From contig NZ_FNZM01000002.1 of the NCBI RefSeq assembly GCF_900109265.1, positions 186,001 to 250,000 on the forward strand: a stretch of 64,000 bases of DNA. Direction: 5' to 3'. This document shows positions 48,306-61,164 of the stretch, one piece after another. Within the stretch, counting starts at the first letter, position 1. Each line of letters starts with the position of its first letter. The translations under genes were made by a program, and so were the position numbers. The notes under the pieces are model-generated. The model was not told where the DNA came from, did no database searches, and saw only the letters and a list, made by a program, of their open reading frames with translations. The DNA comes from Paraburkholderia tropica (GTDB lineage Bacteria > Pseudomonadota > Gammaproteobacteria > Burkholderiales > Burkholderiaceae).

Positions 48306-49667
48306 ATGGGAGTGGCCCACGGCAGTTCGCTGCTGATTTACGCGCTCGTCGCGATTGCCGCGCTGATCCTGCTGATCACGCGTTTCAAGGTGTATCCGTT
48401 TCTGGTCCTGATCATCGTTTCGCTGCTGCTCGGCCTCGCCGTCGGCATGCCGATGGATCAGATCGTCAAATCGTTCGAGACCGGCAACGGCAACACGCTC
48501 GGCCACATCGCGATCGTGGTGGGCCTCGGCACGATGCTCGGCAAGATGATGGCCGAATCGGGCGGCGCCGAACGTATCGCCACCACGCTGATACGCTGGT
48601 TCGGCGAGAAGAACATCCACTGGGCGATGATGTGCGTGGCCGTGATCGTCGGCCTGCCCGTGTTCTTCGAAGTCGGTTTCGTGCTGCTGATTCCGATCGC
48701 GTTCAACGTCGCCAAGCGCACCGGCAAGTCGCTGCTGCTGATCGGTCTGCCGATGGTCGCGGGTCTCTCGGTCGTGCACGGCCTGATTCCGCCGCACCCG
48801 GCCGCGCTGCTCGCCGTGCAGGCGTATCACGCCGACATCGGCCGGACCATCGCGTATGGTCTGATCGTCGGTATTCCGACGGCGATCGTCGCCGGACCGC
48901 TGTTCGCGCTGTTCATCCACCGCTTCATCAAGCTGCCGGAGAACAATCCGCTCTCCGCGCAGTTCGTGAGCAAGGCCGATCCGAAGCCCGACAGCGAGCT
49001 GCCGAGCTTCGGCATCACGCTCTTCACGATTCTGCTGCCGGTGATCCTGATGCTGGTCGGCTCGTGGGCGGACCTCGTGTTCGCGCCGAAGACGCTGCCG
49101 AACAATCTGTTGCATTTCATCGGCACCTCGGATGTCGCGCTGCTGATCGCCGTGCTGGTAAGCTTCTGGACCTTCGGCGCGCAACGCGGCTTCAATCGCG
49201 AGCAGATCCAGAAGTTCTGCGGCGACTGCCTCGCGCCGATCGCCGGCATCACGCTGATCGTGGGCGCGGGCGGCGGTTTCGGCCGCGTGCTGATGGACAG
49301 CGGCGTCTCGAAGCAGATCGTCGAACTCGCACAGACGGCGCATCTGTCACCGCTTTTGCTCGGCTGGCTGGTCGCCGCGCTGATCCGTCTCGCGACGGGC
49401 TCGGCCACGGTCGCGATGACCACCGCCTGCGGCATCGTCGCGCCGATCGCCTCGGCGGCCGGCGTCACGGTTCAGCCGGAACTGCTCGTGCTCGCCACGG
49501 GTTCGGGCTCGCTGATCTTCTCGCACGTCAACGACGGCGGATTCTGGCTGATCAAGGAATATTTCGGCATGACCGTGGGTCAGACGTTCAAGACCTGGTC
49601 GCTGCTGGAGACCATCATTTCGCTGCTGGGCCTCGGACTGACGTTCGCGCTCTCGGCAGTGGTGTAA
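48306..49667 (+). CDS. GntP-family gluconate:proton symporter
   Basis: This inner-membrane permease (453 aa) has about 12-14 hydrophobic segments. Family motifs include L-G-T-M-L-G-K-M-M-A-E-S-G-G-A, G-L-P-V-F-F-E-V-G-F-V-L-L-I-P, G-L-I-P-P-H-P-A and R-L-A-T-G-S-A-T-V-A-M-T-T. GntP/GntT proteins carry gluconate or related sugar acids. The gene lies between eda and gntK, so gluconate is the likely substrate. The frame is open further upstream, but GGAGAGGAG and the hydrophobic start fit ATG 48306. Confidence 0.93.
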   Translation: MGVAHGSSLLIYALVAIAALILLITRFKVYPFLVLIIVSLLLGLAVGMPMDQIVKSFETGNGNTLGHIAIVVGLGTMLGKMMAESGGAERIATTLIRWFGEKNIHWAMMCVAVIVGLPVFFEVGFVLLIPIAFNVAKRTGKSLLLIGLPMVAGLSVVHGLIPPHPAALLAVQAYHADIGRTIAYGLIVGIPTAIVAGPLFALFIHRFIKLPENNPLSAQFVSKADPKPDSELPSFGITLFTILLPVILMLVGSWADLVFAPKTLPNNLLHFIGTSDVALLIAVLVSFWTFGAQRGFNREQIQKFCGDCLAPIAGITLIVGAGGGFGRVLMDSGVSKQIVELAQTAHLSPLLLGWLVAALIRLATGSATVAMTTACGIVAPIASAAGVTVQPELLVLATGSGSLIFSHVNDGGFWLIKEYFGMTVGQTFKTWSLLETIISLLGLGLTFALSAVV

Positions 49668-49733
49668 CAGGTAAATTTGCATGAGGCGGCGCGCGGCATT
49701 CACGCCGGGCGGCCGCCGACTGAGGAGCAGTAG

Positions 49734-50237
49734 ATGATTCTGATTGCAATGGGCGTGTCGGGCGCCGGCAAGACGCGTATCGGCGAGATGCTGGCCGAGC
49801 GCCTCAAGTGTGCCTTCACCGACGGCGACGCTTTCCACAGCGAAGCCAACAAGAAGAAGATGCACGACGGCATTCCGCTCACCGACGACGACCGCTGGCC
49901 GTGGCTGCGCACGATTCGCGCCGCCATCGAGGAAAAGCAGCGCGCGCACGAGACGGCCGTGTTCACGTGCTCGTCGCTCAAGCGTTCGTACCGCGACATC
50001 CTGCGCGGCGGCGATCACGACGTCGTGTTCGTGTATCTGAAGGGTTCGTACGAAGTGCTGCACGAGCGCCTCGCCACGCGCACCGGCCACTTCTTCGATC
50101 CGTCGCTGCTGCAAAGCCAGCTCGACACGCTCGAAGTGCCGGGCGCCGACGAAGCGATCGAGGTGAGCATCGAACTCACGCCGGAGCAGATCGTCGACGA
50201 CGTGCTCAAGCAGCTCGAAACGCGCCGCGTGGGTTGA
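49734..50237 (+). CDS. gntK: Gluconokinase
   Basis: This P-loop kinase (167 aa) phosphorylates gluconate to 6-phosphogluconate, feeding Edd. It has Walker A G-V-S-G-A-G-K-T (8-15), D-G-D-A-F-H near 30, the D-D-D-R-W-P-W-L motif and C-S-S-L-K-R-S-Y-R. GAGGAG lies before the ATG. It is 66 bp after the permease stop, so the two are probably one transcript ending in the terminator at 50270. Confidence 0.96.
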   Translation: MILIAMGVSGAGKTRIGEMLAERLKCAFTDGDAFHSEANKKKMHDGIPLTDDDRWPWLRTIRAAIEEKQRAHETAVFTCSSLKRSYRDILRGGDHDVVFVYLKGSYEVLHERLATRTGHFFDPSLLQSQLDTLEVPGADEAIEVSIELTPEQIVDDVLKQLETRRVG

Positions 50238-50269
50238 TCCGCGCGGCGGTTTTGAACGGCTGCAAATAA

Positions 50270-50299
50270 AAAAGCCCCGGCTTCGCACCGGGGCTTTTT
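50270..50299. terminator. Bidirectional terminator between gntK and purB
   Basis: AAAAGCCCCGG (50270-50280) pairs with CCGGGGCTTTT (from 50288); T-tract ends at 50299. The A and T tracts serve the convergent genes gntK and purB. Confidence 0.92.
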
Positions 50300-50349
50300 G
50301 TTTGGCCGCGCCGCAAGGGCGCTTGCCAAAACAGACTTACGAAACGGAT

Positions 50350-53781
<3,432 letters not shown>

Positions 53782-53818
53782 CTAGAATGCGGACTTCTCA
53801 TTTGCTCGCCGGTCCCGC

Positions 53819-54775
53819 ATGGAACTCAAATGGCTCGAAGACTTCGTTTCGCTGGCGGAAACGCATAGTTTCAGCCGCTCGGCCGAACTGCGGCACGTGA
53901 CGCAGCCGGCGTTCTCGCGCCGCATCCAGGCGCTGGAGGCGTGGCTCGGCACCGAACTGATCGACCGTTCGGTTTATCCGACGCGTCTCACGCCGGCGGG
54001 GCAGGTGTTCTACGAGCAGGCGCTCGCGATGCTTTCGCAGTTCCACGAAGCGCGCACGCTGCTGCGCGGGCATACGGCCACGCCCGCGGAGACCATCGAA
54101 TTCGCGGTGCCGCACACGCTGTCGCTCACGTATTTCCCGCGCTGGCTGCAACGCGTCGAGGCCAAGCTCGGGCGCATCCACACGCGGCTGCGCGCGCTCA
54201 ACGTGCACGACGCTGTGCTCTCGCTCGTGGAAGGCGGCTGCGATCTCGTGATGGGCTATCACCATCCGAGCCATCCGGTCACGCTCGATCCCGCGCGCTA
54301 CGACACGCTCACGCTCGGCATCGAATCGATCAGCCCGTATTCGGCGCCGCAGCGCGCCGGACGTGCACGCTACACGCTGCCGGGCACGCCGGACGCGCCC
54401 GCGCCGTATCTCTCCTACACGCCGAACGCCTATCTCGGACGGATGACCGAAGTGATCGTGGCGAACGCGCCCGCGCGCCTCTATCTGGACCGCGTCTACG
54501 AAACCGATATGGCCGAAGGGCTCAAGGCGATGGCGCTGGCGGGCCACGGCATTGCGTTTCTGCCGCACAGCGCGGTGGAAGACGCCGTCGCGCAAGGCAA
54601 GCTGATCCGCCTCGACCGCGGCACGCGCGGCGCGCCCGAAGGCCAGTTTACGCTCGATATGGAAATCCGCCTCTATCGCGACAAGCTCGCCGCGCAAGGC
54701 AACGACGCGCGCGAAGCGCTCGTGCGCGCGGTCTGGGACGCGGTCAGCGATGAACTCGCGCGCAACGGCGCATAA
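53819..54775 (+). CDS. LysR-family regulator upstream of gdhA
   Basis: This LysR-type regulator (318 aa) has an N-terminal HTH (L-K-W-L-E-D-F-V-S-L-A-E-T-H-S-F-S-R-S-A-E, then Q-P-A-F-S-R-R-I-Q-A-L-E) and a periplasmic-binding-like effector domain. Conserved-neighbour logic suggests control of the same-strand gdhA 282 bp downstream, which is unusual because most LysR genes are divergent to their target. A possible LysR box lies at 54954-54981. The effector is unknown. Confidence 0.9.
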   Translation: MELKWLEDFVSLAETHSFSRSAELRHVTQPAFSRRIQALEAWLGTELIDRSVYPTRLTPAGQVFYEQALAMLSQFHEARTLLRGHTATPAETIEFAVPHTLSLTYFPRWLQRVEAKLGRIHTRLRALNVHDAVLSLVEGGCDLVMGYHHPSHPVTLDPARYDTLTLGIESISPYSAPQRAGRARYTLPGTPDAPAPYLSYTPNAYLGRMTEVIVANAPARLYLDRVYETDMAEGLKAMALAGHGIAFLPHSAVEDAVAQGKLIRLDRGTRGAPEGQFTLDMEIRLYRDKLAAQGNDAREALVRAVWDAVSDELARNGA

Positions 54776-54953
54776 CCGTCACGAAAATCGCTCGATGCAA
54801 ACGCGGTACCGACTGATGCGCAGTAGCCGCGCGCGTTCGTGCGCATTCGCGTAGAAGGTCTTTTTCGCGCGCAGCAACAATGCGCGCCGCCGCGCCTGCG
54901 CAGTCGTAAAACGCCCGTAAATAGCGGATCCAGCGACAAGTTTTTTCGACTTT

Positions 54954-54981
54954 CATGACGTTATGCAAGAAAAGCATGACG
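54954..54981. promoter_or_regulatory. Candidate LysR-type box upstream of gdhA
   Basis: ATGC (54963-54966) and GCAT (54974-54977) form an interrupted inverted repeat with a T-N11-A core. It sits between two direct copies of CATGACG (54954-54960 and 54975-54981), spaced 21 bp or two helical turns. It is about 80 bp before the gdhA start. Confidence 0.4.
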
Positions 54982-55057
54982 CGATGACCAAACGGCATTG
55001 GCATAGATGTGGGCCTTTTCTGACAATGGCACCACTTCTTCGATCGCTGGAGCGTTC

Positions 55058-56359
55058 ATGTCTTCCCAACAGCAGTCTGCAGTGTCTTCGTCGGTTCCTT
55101 CGTATCTTCACGCGGACGCACTCGGTCCGTGGGGCAACTATCTTCGTCAGGTCGACCGCGTCGCGCCGTATCTCGGTTCGCTGTCGCGCTGGCTCGAGAC
55201 GCTCAAGCGTCCGAAGCGTATTCTGATCGTCGATTGCCCGATCGAACTCGACAACGGCACCGTGGCGCACTTCGAAGGCTATCGCGTCCAGCACAACGTT
55301 TCGCGCGGTCCCGGCAAGGGCGGCGTGCGTTATCACCAGGACGTTACGTTGTCCGAAGTGATGGCGCTGTCGGCATGGATGTCGGTGAAGAACGCGGCCG
55401 TGAACGTGCCGTACGGCGGCGCGAAGGGCGGTATCCGCGTCGATCCGCGCACGCTCTCGCGTGGTGAGCTCGAGCGCCTGACGCGCCGCTACACCAGCGA
55501 AATCGGCATCATCATCGGACCGAACACCGACATTCCCGCGCCGGACGTCAACACGAACGAGCAGATCATGGCGTGGATGATGGACACGTACTCGATGAAC
55601 CAGGGCCAGACGGCCACGGGCGTCGTGACCGGCAAGCCCATCTCGCTCGGCGGCTCGCTGGGCCGCAAGGAAGCGACGGGCCGCGGCGTGTTCGTGGTCG
55701 GCTGCGAAGCCGCGCGCCGCAAGGGTCTGTCGATCGAAGGCGCACGCATCGCCGTGCAGGGCTTCGGCAACGTGGGCGGCATCGCTGCCCGCCTGTTCCA
55801 GGAAGCCGGCTCGAAGGTCGTCGCCGTGCAGGATCACACCGGCTCGATCTACAAGTCGACGGGTCTCGATGCAGCCGCGCTGCTCGACCACGTCGCGAAG
55901 ACGGGCGGCGTGGCGGGCTTCGCCGGCGCCGACATGCTCGGCAACGACGAATTCTGGACGATCGAAACCGACATCCTGATTCCGGCAGCGCTGGAAAACC
56001 AGATCACCGAGCACAACGCCGGCAAGATCCGCACGAAGATCATCGTGGAAGGCGCGAACGGCCCGACCACGACGGCCGCCGACGACATCCTGCACGACAA
56101 GGGCGTGCTGGTGATTCCTGACGTGGTGGCGAACGCGGGCGGCGTGACGGTCTCGTACTTCGAATGGGTGCAGGACTTCTCGAGCTTCTTCTGGACCGAA
56201 GGCGAGATCAACGAGCGCCTCGAACGCGTGATGCGCGAAGCGTTCACGGCGGTCTGGCAGGTGTCGAGCGAGCAGGGCGTGTCGATGCGTACCGCGGCGT
56301 TCATCGTTGCGTGCAAGCGCATCCTGATGGCGCGCGAAATGCGCGGTCTGTATCCCTGA
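55058..56359 (+). CDS. gdhA: Glutamate dehydrogenase
   Basis: This 433-aa enzyme interconverts glutamate and 2-oxoglutarate plus ammonia. It has the catalytic-lysine block [19 protein letters not shown] and the nucleotide loop V-Q-G-F-G-N-V-G. This pattern is closer to the NAD-type hexameric enzymes of the GudB/RocG kind than to E. coli GdhA. ATG 55058 has GGAG upstream; the extension to 55007 lacks support. The gltIJKL importer is directly downstream, a coherent glutamate-use unit. Confidence 0.95.
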   Translation: MSSQQQSAVSSSVPSYLHADALGPWGNYLRQVDRVAPYLGSLSRWLETLKRPKRILIVDCPIELDNGTVAHFEGYRVQHNVSRGPGKGGVRYHQDVTLSEVMALSAWMSVKNAAVNVPYGGAKGGIRVDPRTLSRGELERLTRRYTSEIGIIIGPNTDIPAPDVNTNEQIMAWMMDTYSMNQGQTATGVVTGKPISLGGSLGRKEATGRGVFVVGCEAARRKGLSIEGARIAVQGFGNVGGIAARLFQEAGSKVVAVQDHTGSIYKSTGLDAAALLDHVAKTGGVAGFAGADMLGNDEFWTIETDILIPAALENQITEHNAGKIRTKIIVEGANGPTTTAADDILHDKGVLVIPDVVANAGGVTVSYFEWVQDFSSFFWTEGEINERLERVMREAFTAVWQVSSEQGVSMRTAAFIVACKRILMAREMRGLYP

Positions 56360-56457
56360 TTGACGAATGTTTACGTTTGCCGCGCGGCGCCCGATTTCCG
56401 GGCGGCATGCGCGCGGCATCGGTACAAAATACGTGCGGCCTACCCAGGCCGCGCGTC

Positions 56458-56496
56458 AAGGCGGACGGTCTCCACAAGGGGCCGTCCGCCTTTTCT
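56458..56496 (+). terminator. Intrinsic terminator of gdhA
   Basis: AAGGCGGACGG (56458-56468) pairs with CCGTCCGCCTT (56482-56492), followed by a T-rich run (TTTTCTTT). Confidence 0.88.
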
Positions 56497-56664
56497 TTGG
56501 GCTTTTCTTTTGGGCGTTCCAGGCAGGCCGGCAATGTGGCTTCCGTGTGTGCGGCAAGCCTTACACGCGGGCGCGTGCGCGCTTACAACGCCAGGGTCCA
56601 TCCATATACTTTCAAAATAATTACTTTGCTACACTGGCCGCGATTCTTGCAAAGGAGATCACAG

Positions 56665-57558
56665 ATGAAAATCAAAAAGGCCGCGCTCGTTCTCGCCACT
56701 CTCGGACTGGTCGCCGCGAGTGCTCAGGCGCAGGACTCGGGGACGCTGAAAAAAATCAAGGACACCGGCGTCATTTCGCTGGGCCACCGCGAATCGTCGA
56801 TCCCGTTTTCCTACTATGACGACAAGCAGAACGTGATCGGCTACTCGCAGGACTTCGCGATGAAAATCGTCGAAGCCGTGAAGCAGAAGCTGAATATGCC
56901 GAACCTCAAGGTCAAGATGGTTCCGATCACGTCGCAGAACCGCATTCCGCTCGTGCAGAACGGCACGGTCGACATCGAATGCGGCTCGACCACGAACAAC
57001 GCGGAACGCCAGCAGCAAGCTGCGTTCACGAACACGATTTTCGTGATCGGCACGCGTCTGATGACCAAGAAGGATTCGGGCATCAAGGATTTCGCCGACC
57101 TCAAGGGCAAGACCGTCGTGACGACGGCGGGCACGACCTCGGAGCGTCTGCTGCGCAAGATGAACCAGGACAAGAACCTGGGCATGAACATCATCAGCGC
57201 GAAGGACCACGGCGAGTCGTTCCTGACGCTCTCCACGGGCCGTGCCGTCGCGTTCATGATGGACGACGCGCTGCTCGCGGGCGAACGCGCGAAGTCGAAC
57301 AATCCGGGCGATTTCGTGATCGTCGGCACGCCGCAATCGCGTGAAGCGTACGGCTGCATGCTGCGCAAGAACGACCCCGAGTTCAAGAAGGTCGCCGACG
57401 ACGCGATCGCCAAGGTCGAGACCTCGGGCGACGCCGACGCGATCTACAAGAAGTGGTTCGAGTCGCCGATTCCGCCGAAGGGCCTCAACCTGAACTTCCC
57501 GGAAAGCGAAGACATGAAGGCGCTCTTCAAGAGCCCCAACGACAAGGCCATCGACTAA
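56665..57558 (+). CDS. gltI: Glutamate/aspartate-binding protein
   Basis: This periplasmic amino-acid-binding protein (297 aa) has a signal peptide ending A-S-A-Q-A-Q. The mature region matches GltI: V-I-S-L-G-H-R-E-S-S-I-P-F-S-Y, D-I-E-C-G-S-T-T-N-N and G-T-T-S-E-R. It delivers glutamate and aspartate to GltJK. AAAGGAGAT gives a near-ideal ribosome-binding site for ATG 56665. A 13-bp terminator-like hairpin follows the gene, before gltJ. Confidence 0.95.
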   Translation: MKIKKAALVLATLGLVAASAQAQDSGTLKKIKDTGVISLGHRESSIPFSYYDDKQNVIGYSQDFAMKIVEAVKQKLNMPNLKVKMVPITSQNRIPLVQNGTVDIECGSTTNNAERQQQAAFTNTIFVIGTRLMTKKDSGIKDFADLKGKTVVTTAGTTSERLLRKMNQDKNLGMNIISAKDHGESFLTLSTGRAVAFMMDDALLAGERAKSNNPGDFVIVGTPQSREAYGCMLRKNDPEFKKVADDAIAKVETSGDADAIYKKWFESPIPPKGLNLNFPESEDMKALFKSPNDKAID

Positions 57559-57591
57559 GTCCGGTCGCGGCATTGATCAGCGTTTAGAACG

Positions 57592-57625
57592 GAACGGAAG
57601 AAGCGGCGCTTCTTCCGTTCTTTTT
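57592..57625 (+). terminator. Intercistronic terminator/attenuator between gltI and gltJ
   Basis: GAACGGAAGAAGC (57592-57604) pairs perfectly with GCTTCTTCCGTTC (57608-57620) over a 3-nt loop, then TTTTT (57621-57625). The gltJ ribosome-binding site (TTGGAG) begins right after it. Partial termination would yield more binding protein than permease and ATPase. Confidence 0.88.
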
Positions 57626-57639
57626 GTTGGAGTCTCTTC

Positions 57640-58380
57640 ATGTCCTATCACTGGAACTGGGCCATTCTGCTCAGCCCGGTCTCGACGGGCGAACCCACGA
57701 CCTACCTCGGCTGGCTCATTTCGGGTCTCTGGGTGACGGTGTCGGTGTCGCTGTGCGCGTGGGTGATCGCGCTCGTCGTCGGTTCGATCTTCGGCGTGCT
57801 GCGCACGGTGCCGAACACATTCCTCGCGGGTCTCGGCACGGTCTACGTGGCGATCTTCCGCAATATTCCGCTGATCGCGCAGTTCTTCATCTGGTACTTC
57901 GTGTTGCCGGAAATCCTGCCGCCTTCGATCGGCAACGCCTTCAAGCAACTGCCGCCGGGCGTGCAGTTCTTCTCGGCGTCGGTGATCTGTCTGGGCCTCT
58001 TCACGGCCGCGCGCGTGTGCGAGCAGGTGCGCTCGGGCATCAACGCGCTGCCGCGCGGCCAGCGCGCCGCCGGTCTCGCGATGGGCCTCACGCAATGGCA
58101 GACCTACCGCTACGTGCTGCTGCCGGTCGCGTACCGCATCATCGTGCCGCCGCTCACGTCCGAGTTTCTCAACATCTTCAAGAACTCGGCGGTCGCGTCG
58201 ACCATCGGTCTGCTCGATCTTTCGGCGCAGGCGCGTCAGCTCGTCGACTACACGGCGCAGACCTATGAGTCGTTCATCGCGGTCACGCTCGCCTACGTGC
58301 TGATCAACCTGATCGTCATGATGCTGATGCGCTGGGTCGAAGCGAAAACCCGGCTGCCCGGCTATATCGGAGGCAAGTGA
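57640..58380 (+). CDS. gltJ: Glutamate/aspartate ABC transporter permease GltJ
   Basis: This inner-membrane permease (246 aa) of the His/Glu/Gln family has about five helices and the EAA-type loop ([16 protein letters not shown]). The N-terminal S-Y-H-W-N-W-A-I-L is characteristic of GltJ. Its stop overlaps the gltK start (TGATG). Confidence 0.95.
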   Translation: MSYHWNWAILLSPVSTGEPTTYLGWLISGLWVTVSVSLCAWVIALVVGSIFGVLRTVPNTFLAGLGTVYVAIFRNIPLIAQFFIWYFVLPEILPPSIGNAFKQLPPGVQFFSASVICLGLFTAARVCEQVRSGINALPRGQRAAGLAMGLTQWQTYRYVLLPVAYRIIVPPLTSEFLNIFKNSAVASTIGLLDLSAQARQLVDYTAQTYESFIAVTLAYVLINLIVMMLMRWVEAKTRLPGYIGGK

Positions 58381-59057
58381 TGCATCATTTCGACTGGAGC
58401 GGTATTCCGGGCGCACTGCCTACGTTGTGGACCGGCGCCATCGTCACGTTCAAGATCACGCTCTGCGCGATCGTCGTGGGCGTGCTGTGGGGCACCCTGC
58501 TCGCGCTCATGCGGCTTTCGGGCGTCAAGCCGCTCGAGTGGTTCTCGAAGGGCTACGTCACGGTGTTCCGCTCGATTCCGCTCGTGATGGTTCTGCTGTG
58601 GTTCTTCCTGATCGTGCCGCAGGTCCTGCAGAATCTGCTGGGCCTCTCGCCCGACATCGACATTCGCCTCGCGTCCGCCATGATCGCGTTCTCGCTGTTC
58701 GAGGCCGCCTATTATTCGGAAATCATTCGCGCGGGCATTCAGGCGGTGCCGCGCGGACAGGTGAACGCGTCGTTCGCACTCGGCATGCGTTACGGCCAGG
58801 CCATGCGCTTCGTGGTGCTGCCGCAGGCGTTTCGCGCGATGGTGCCGCTGCTGCTCACGCAGGCCATCGTGCTCTTTCAGGACACCTCGCTCGTCTACGT
58901 GATCAGTCTCGCCGACTTCTTCCGCACGGCCGCCAACGTCGGCGACCGTGACGGGACGATGGTCGAGATGGTACTGTTCGCGGGCGCATGCTATTTCGTG
59001 ATCTGCGTGATCGCGTCGAGCCTTGTGAAAGGTCTTCAGAAAAAGGTCGCAAGATGA
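58380..59057 (+). CDS. gltK: Glutamate/aspartate ABC transporter permease GltK
   Basis: This is the second permease (225 aa), with the EAA loop [22 protein letters not shown] (58369-58373) is correctly spaced for ATG 58380 rather than GTG 58377. It forms the membrane pore with GltJ. The stop overlaps the gltL start by 4 bp (ATGA). Confidence 0.95.
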   Translation: MHHFDWSGIPGALPTLWTGAIVTFKITLCAIVVGVLWGTLLALMRLSGVKPLEWFSKGYVTVFRSIPLVMVLLWFFLIVPQVLQNLLGLSPDIDIRLASAMIAFSLFEAAYYSEIIRAGIQAVPRGQVNASFALGMRYGQAMRFVVLPQAFRAMVPLLLTQAIVLFQDTSLVYVISLADFFRTAANVGDRDGTMVEMVLFAGACYFVICVIASSLVKGLQKKVAR

Positions 59058-59779
59058 TTTCAATTAAGAACGTTTCGAAGTGGTACGGCCAGTTCCAGGT
59101 GCTGACCGACTGCACGACGGAAGTGAAGAAGGGCGAAGTCGTGGTCGTGTGCGGCCCGTCGGGTTCGGGCAAGTCCACGCTGATCAAGACCGTCAACGGT
59201 CTCGAGCCGTTCCAGCAGGGCGAGATCCTCGTGAACGGCGAGTCGGTGGGCGACAAGCGCACCAATCTCTCGAAGCTGCGCTCGAAAGTGGGCATGGTGT
59301 TCCAGCATTTCGAGCTGTTCCCGCATCTGTCGATCACCGAAAACCTCACGCTCGCGCAGGTGAAGGTGCTCGGCCGCAGCAAGGACGAAGCCAGCGAGAA
59401 GGGCCTCAAGCTGCTCGATCGCGTGGGTCTGCGCGCGCATGCAGACAAATTCCCGGGTCAGCTTTCGGGCGGCCAGCAGCAGCGCGTGGCGATCGCGCGG
59501 GCGCTCTCGATGGATCCCATCGCGATGCTGTTCGACGAACCCACCTCGGCGCTCGACCCCGAGATGATCAACGAAGTGCTCGACGTGATGGTCGAACTCG
59601 CCCAGGAAGGCATGACCATGATGTGCGTGACGCACGAAATGGGCTTTGCGAAGAAGGTCGCGCACCGCGTGATCTTCATGGACAAGGGCGCCATCGTCGA
59701 GGACGACCGCAAGGAAGACTTCTTCGCCAATCCGAAGTCGGATCGCGCGAAGGATTTTCTGGCGAAGATCCTGCACTGA
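59054..59779 (+). CDS. gltL: Glutamate/aspartate ABC transporter ATPase GltL
   Basis: This is the cytoplasmic ATPase (241 aa) with Walker [10 protein letters not shown] (34-42), Q-loop F-Q-H-F-E-L-F-P-H, signature L-S-G-G-Q-Q-Q-R, Walker [12 protein letters not shown] and the switch histidine in C-V-T-H-E-M-G. It completes the gltIJKL importer. Confidence 0.97.
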   Translation: MISIKNVSKWYGQFQVLTDCTTEVKKGEVVVVCGPSGSGKSTLIKTVNGLEPFQQGEILVNGESVGDKRTNLSKLRSKVGMVFQHFELFPHLSITENLTLAQVKVLGRSKDEASEKGLKLLDRVGLRAHADKFPGQLSGGQQQRVAIARALSMDPIAMLFDEPTSALDPEMINEVLDVMVELAQEGMTMMCVTHEMGFAKKVAHRVIFMDKGAIVEDDRKEDFFANPKSDRAKDFLAKILH

Positions 59780-59818
59780 TGGGGTGAACCCGCGCCGGCC
59801 GTCGTTCGGCGGCCAGCA

Positions 59819-59858
59819 AAAAAAGCCGCGCGGCCCTTCGGGCTGGCGCGGCTTTTTT
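59819..59858. terminator. Terminator between gltL and the amidotransferase gene
   Basis: AAAAAAGCCGCGC (59819-59831) pairs with GCGCGGCTTTTTT (59846-59858). It lies between convergent genes and can work in both directions. Confidence 0.92.
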
Positions 59859-59929
59859 ACGTGCGCGAGGTGGCGTGATGTGGCGTGGTGCGGCGTGAAG
59901 TTGCGCGAAGTTGCGCGGATAAAAAGGCC

Positions 59930-60850
59930 TTATTCGCCCCAGCTCTGCAACGCCGCCACGGCTTCCGGATCGACGGCGCCGGGCTGCTGCGCGCACGGCG
60001 ACACGCGCGACGCGCTCGCCGACGCATCGAGCGACGGATTCTTGAGCTTGTCGAGCACCTTCTGCGGCACCGGCACGCTGGTCTGCGCGACGACTTCGCC
60101 GTGCTGGAACATCAGCAGGTCGCCGGGCGCGAAACGCGTCCAGACTTCGTTGTCGGTGAGCGGAGCGGTAGCGATCACGGCCACGCGGTCCTCGGGCGTC
60201 GTGTACTTCGCGAAGTCGATCGACACGTCGGCATCGACGAGATGCGCCGTGGAGAACGGCCAGCGCCGCACCAGATAGTAGAGATGCGTGGAGCAGTGCG
60301 CGAACAGCGCCTGACCGTTCGACATCAGGAAATTGAAGACGCCGAACTGCGTGATCTCGCGCGTGAGCGTTTCGAGCGTGGCGAACAGTTCTTCGAGCGG
60401 CGGCTGCGAAGTCGGAAACGCCTGGCGCAGCCCTTGCAGCAGCAGGCAGAACGCGCGTTCGCTGTCGGTGTTGCCCACCGGCTGATAGACGCCCGACATC
60501 ACCGGATTGAAGTCCTGCAGGTCGCCGTTGTGCGCGAAGATCCAGTGGCGGCCCCACAGTTCGCGCTGGAACGGATGGCTGTTCTCCAGCGCGCAACTGC
60601 CCTGGGTGGCCTTGCGGATATGCGCGATGGTGTTGCGCGACTTGATGGGGTAGTTCTTCACCATCTCGGCGATGGGCGAGCGCGCCGACGCCTGATTGTC
60701 GATGAAGAGGCGGCAGGCCTTGTCCTCGAAGAACGCGATCCCCCAGCCGTCGGCGTGGTGGTCAGTGGCGCCGCCGCGCGCCGCGAATCCTGTGAAGGAG
60801 AACGTGACGTCCGTCGGCGCGGCGCAGTTCATTCCGAGAAGTTGGCACAT
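59930..60850 (-). CDS. Class II glutamine amidotransferase (YafJ-type)
   Basis: This 306-aa protein starts M-C-Q-L-L-G-M-N, placing the N-terminal nucleophile Cys at residue 2 as in Ntn amidotransferases. The family segments G-G-A-T-D-H-H-A-D-G-W-G-I-A-F and F-A-H-N-G-D-L are clear. It is the stand-alone glutaminase-type domain (YafJ) without a synthetase partner. The acceptor is unknown. The frame continues upstream, but the Cys2 requirement fixes the start at 60850. Confidence 0.9.
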   Translation of the reverse strand: MCQLLGMNCAAPTDVTFSFTGFAARGGATDHHADGWGIAFFEDKACRLFIDNQASARSPIAEMVKNYPIKSRNTIAHIRKATQGSCALENSHPFQRELWGRHWIFAHNGDLQDFNPVMSGVYQPVGNTDSERAFCLLLQGLRQAFPTSQPPLEELFATLETLTREITQFGVFNFLMSNGQALFAHCSTHLYYLVRRWPFSTAHLVDADVSIDFAKYTTPEDRVAVIATAPLTDNEVWTRFAPGDLLMFQHGEVVAQTSVPVPQKVLDKLKNPSLDASASASRVSPCAQQPGAVDPEAVAALQSWGE

Positions 60851-61164
60851 GGTGCTGGTGTCGTGCTGCGGGCGAAGCTGGGCGCGTGACCCGGTACAAT
60901 GATGATTTTCCAAGCATATCACCGGCCCGCCGCGCGCCAATACGAAATTTGTCGGATGCTTTCCGCCCGGGCTCACAAGGCCGCCGCGCGGGCATCGGCG
61001 AGTCGTGTCAGGTCGCGCGTTGTCGTGCGCACGCGACGCCTTCCGTCGTCGGACGTGCTGGCAGGTGATCAGACGCGCCGCGCGCCGCCCGCGATATGCA
61101 TGGAATGTACGGAACGCCGCCGCCGGCGCTCCGATCGATCCCTAGCCGCGCCTCACATCACGCC

